The notes beneath the pieces were generated by a model. It did not search any database. It was given only the letters and a program-made list of their open reading frames with translations, and was not told the origin of the DNA. Shown here piece by piece: positions 38,388 through 38,999 of a stretch of 38,999 nt of DNA. Every line of letters starts with the position of its first letter. Within the stretch, counting starts at the first letter, position 1. The position numbers were made by a program, and so were the translations under genes. The stretch lies in NCBI GenBank assembly GCA_030267965.1, contig BRYA01000783.1, forward strand, positions 3,248 to 42,246, read 5' to 3'. Origin of the DNA: Triparma columacea. Lineage: Eukaryota > Sar > Bolidophyceae > Parmales > Triparmaceae.

Positions 38388-38999
38388 TCATAACAAGAAC
38401 AACATTTCATTAATTTTCCTCACCCCTAGAACCCCCTTCAACACTTTCCTGATCTCCTCATGAACTTCGTCCTCTCCCTCAACAATCACCTGCAAGGACT
38501 CCCTTACATCATCTCCTGTTCCCTCTACTATCCCACTGCCCCTCAAGATGACGTATAGGCAGAGACAGTGAAACTTCGAGAAGATTGCACCTGAACTGAC
38601 CGTCATGGCAAACACTTTCGGGTCGCCTTTTGCCAGACAGAAAATTCGGGTCGCCAACTCAACTAAAGCACTGTCGTCTGCGCCTCTTTCAACCCCTATC
38701 TCCTCCCCAACTCCCTCCACAGCTAACGCAAAAGATTTTGCCAATGCTTGTACCCCGAGCATGCCCTCCGAGAACATATATGTCTTTTCCTCCTCAAAAA
38801 TCCTCCTACTTCCACCCAAGTTTAAGCTATCGACCCCCTCTAACAAATCCTTTAACCCCCCAACTTCGGCCTCAAACGACTCCAATAGCCCCTCGCACAT
38901 TCTCCGCACCTTAATAGCCATTATATTTAATAAATCACCCGCCCCTAGCCCACTCTCCTCGCAGCAGCACACGACCGCCTTCTCAGCGACAACGTCATA
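38388..38999 (-). CDS. C-terminal part of an unidentified helical protein, cut by the window edge
   Basis: The frame is open from the right edge to a stop at 38388, giving at least 203 residues. The N-terminus, and possibly upstream exons, lie outside. The visible part is predicted to be mostly alpha-helical and acidic (MCEGLLESFEAEVGGLKDLLEGV, LVELATRIFCLAKGDPKVFAM, VHEEIRKVLKGVLGVRKINEML). A helical-repeat or scaffold fold is possible. There is no membrane helix of convincing length; one hydrophobic stretch (FHCLCLYVILRG) is probably buried. I do not recognise the family. Cys is frequent near the edge (VVCCCEES). Confidence 0.6.
   Translation of the reverse strand, partial: YDVVAEKAVVCCCEESGLGAGDLLNIMAIKVRRMCEGLLESFEAEVGGLKDLLEGVDSLNLGGSRRIFEEEKTYMFSEGMLGVQALAKSFALAVEGVGEEIGVERGADDSALVELATRIFCLAKGDPKVFAMTVSSGAIFSKFHCLCLYVILRGSGIVEGTGDDVRESLQVIVEGEDEVHEEIRKVLKGVLGVRKINEMLFLL

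Overview
This window is nuclear DNA from a microbial eukaryote, most likely an ochrophyte stramenopile, possibly a bolidophyte (Triparma-like) or a relative. The lineage is inferred from gene content and no search was run. The signs are compact genes with many short GTGAG/GTAAG...AG introns, often with a CTAAC-like branch site and C-rich tails; large BspA-type leucine-rich-repeat and ankyrin-MYND families; a Myb/SANT-like family (KWTPEEE...GTTLR...CDPMRI.KKF) that I associate with stramenopiles; and a CEP135/Bld10 basal-body gene. Nothing looks bacterial, organellar or viral.

Layout. 1-2180 (-): partial amino-acid permease, cut by the left edge. 2488-11655: an array of four BspA-type LRR paralogues (two +, two -) with about 18, 24, 7 and 4 repeats and shared flanking DNA. 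Interspersed are a Rieske oxygenase resembling Neverland/DAF-36 sterol desaturases (-), a methyltransferase with a probable mitochondrial presequence exon (-), and a small acidic protein (+). 11973-12762 (+): a four-exon TMEM128-like membrane protein with a 21-nt exon and a duplicated 3' end. 13041-15975: a tandem duplication carrying two ankyrin-MYND genes (+). 16154-19896: two multi-pass membrane proteins head to head, 98 bp apart. 20306-24124 (-): a ten-exon cytosolic glutamyl-tRNA synthetase (WHEP + GST-like + catalytic + anticodon-binding). 25252-26037 (+): ribosomal protein eS4. 26980-28912 (+): the six-exon Myb/SANT-like gene. 29120-34112 (-): eight-exon CEP135. 34450-37719 (-): seven-exon protein with a pentapeptide-like region, an acidic region and a C-terminal membrane anchor. 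38388-38999 (-): a gene cut by the right edge.

Many genes stand in head-to-head pairs with short shared promoters: permease/LRR1, Rieske/LRR2, methyltransferase/acidic protein, LRR4/TMEM128, and the two membrane proteins. The synthetase and eS4, both translation genes, are also divergent but 1.1 kb apart. Apart from these pairs I see no pathway linking the genes. The most interesting non-coding signals are a repeat found inside two introns of the Myb/SANT-like gene (possible introner-type DNA), a foldback plus direct repeat at the synthetase 3' end, and an approximately 60-bp dispersed repeat shared by two intergenic regions. Exon structures were built by hand from splice consensus and reading-frame continuity. 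They are consistent in phase but unverified by transcripts.
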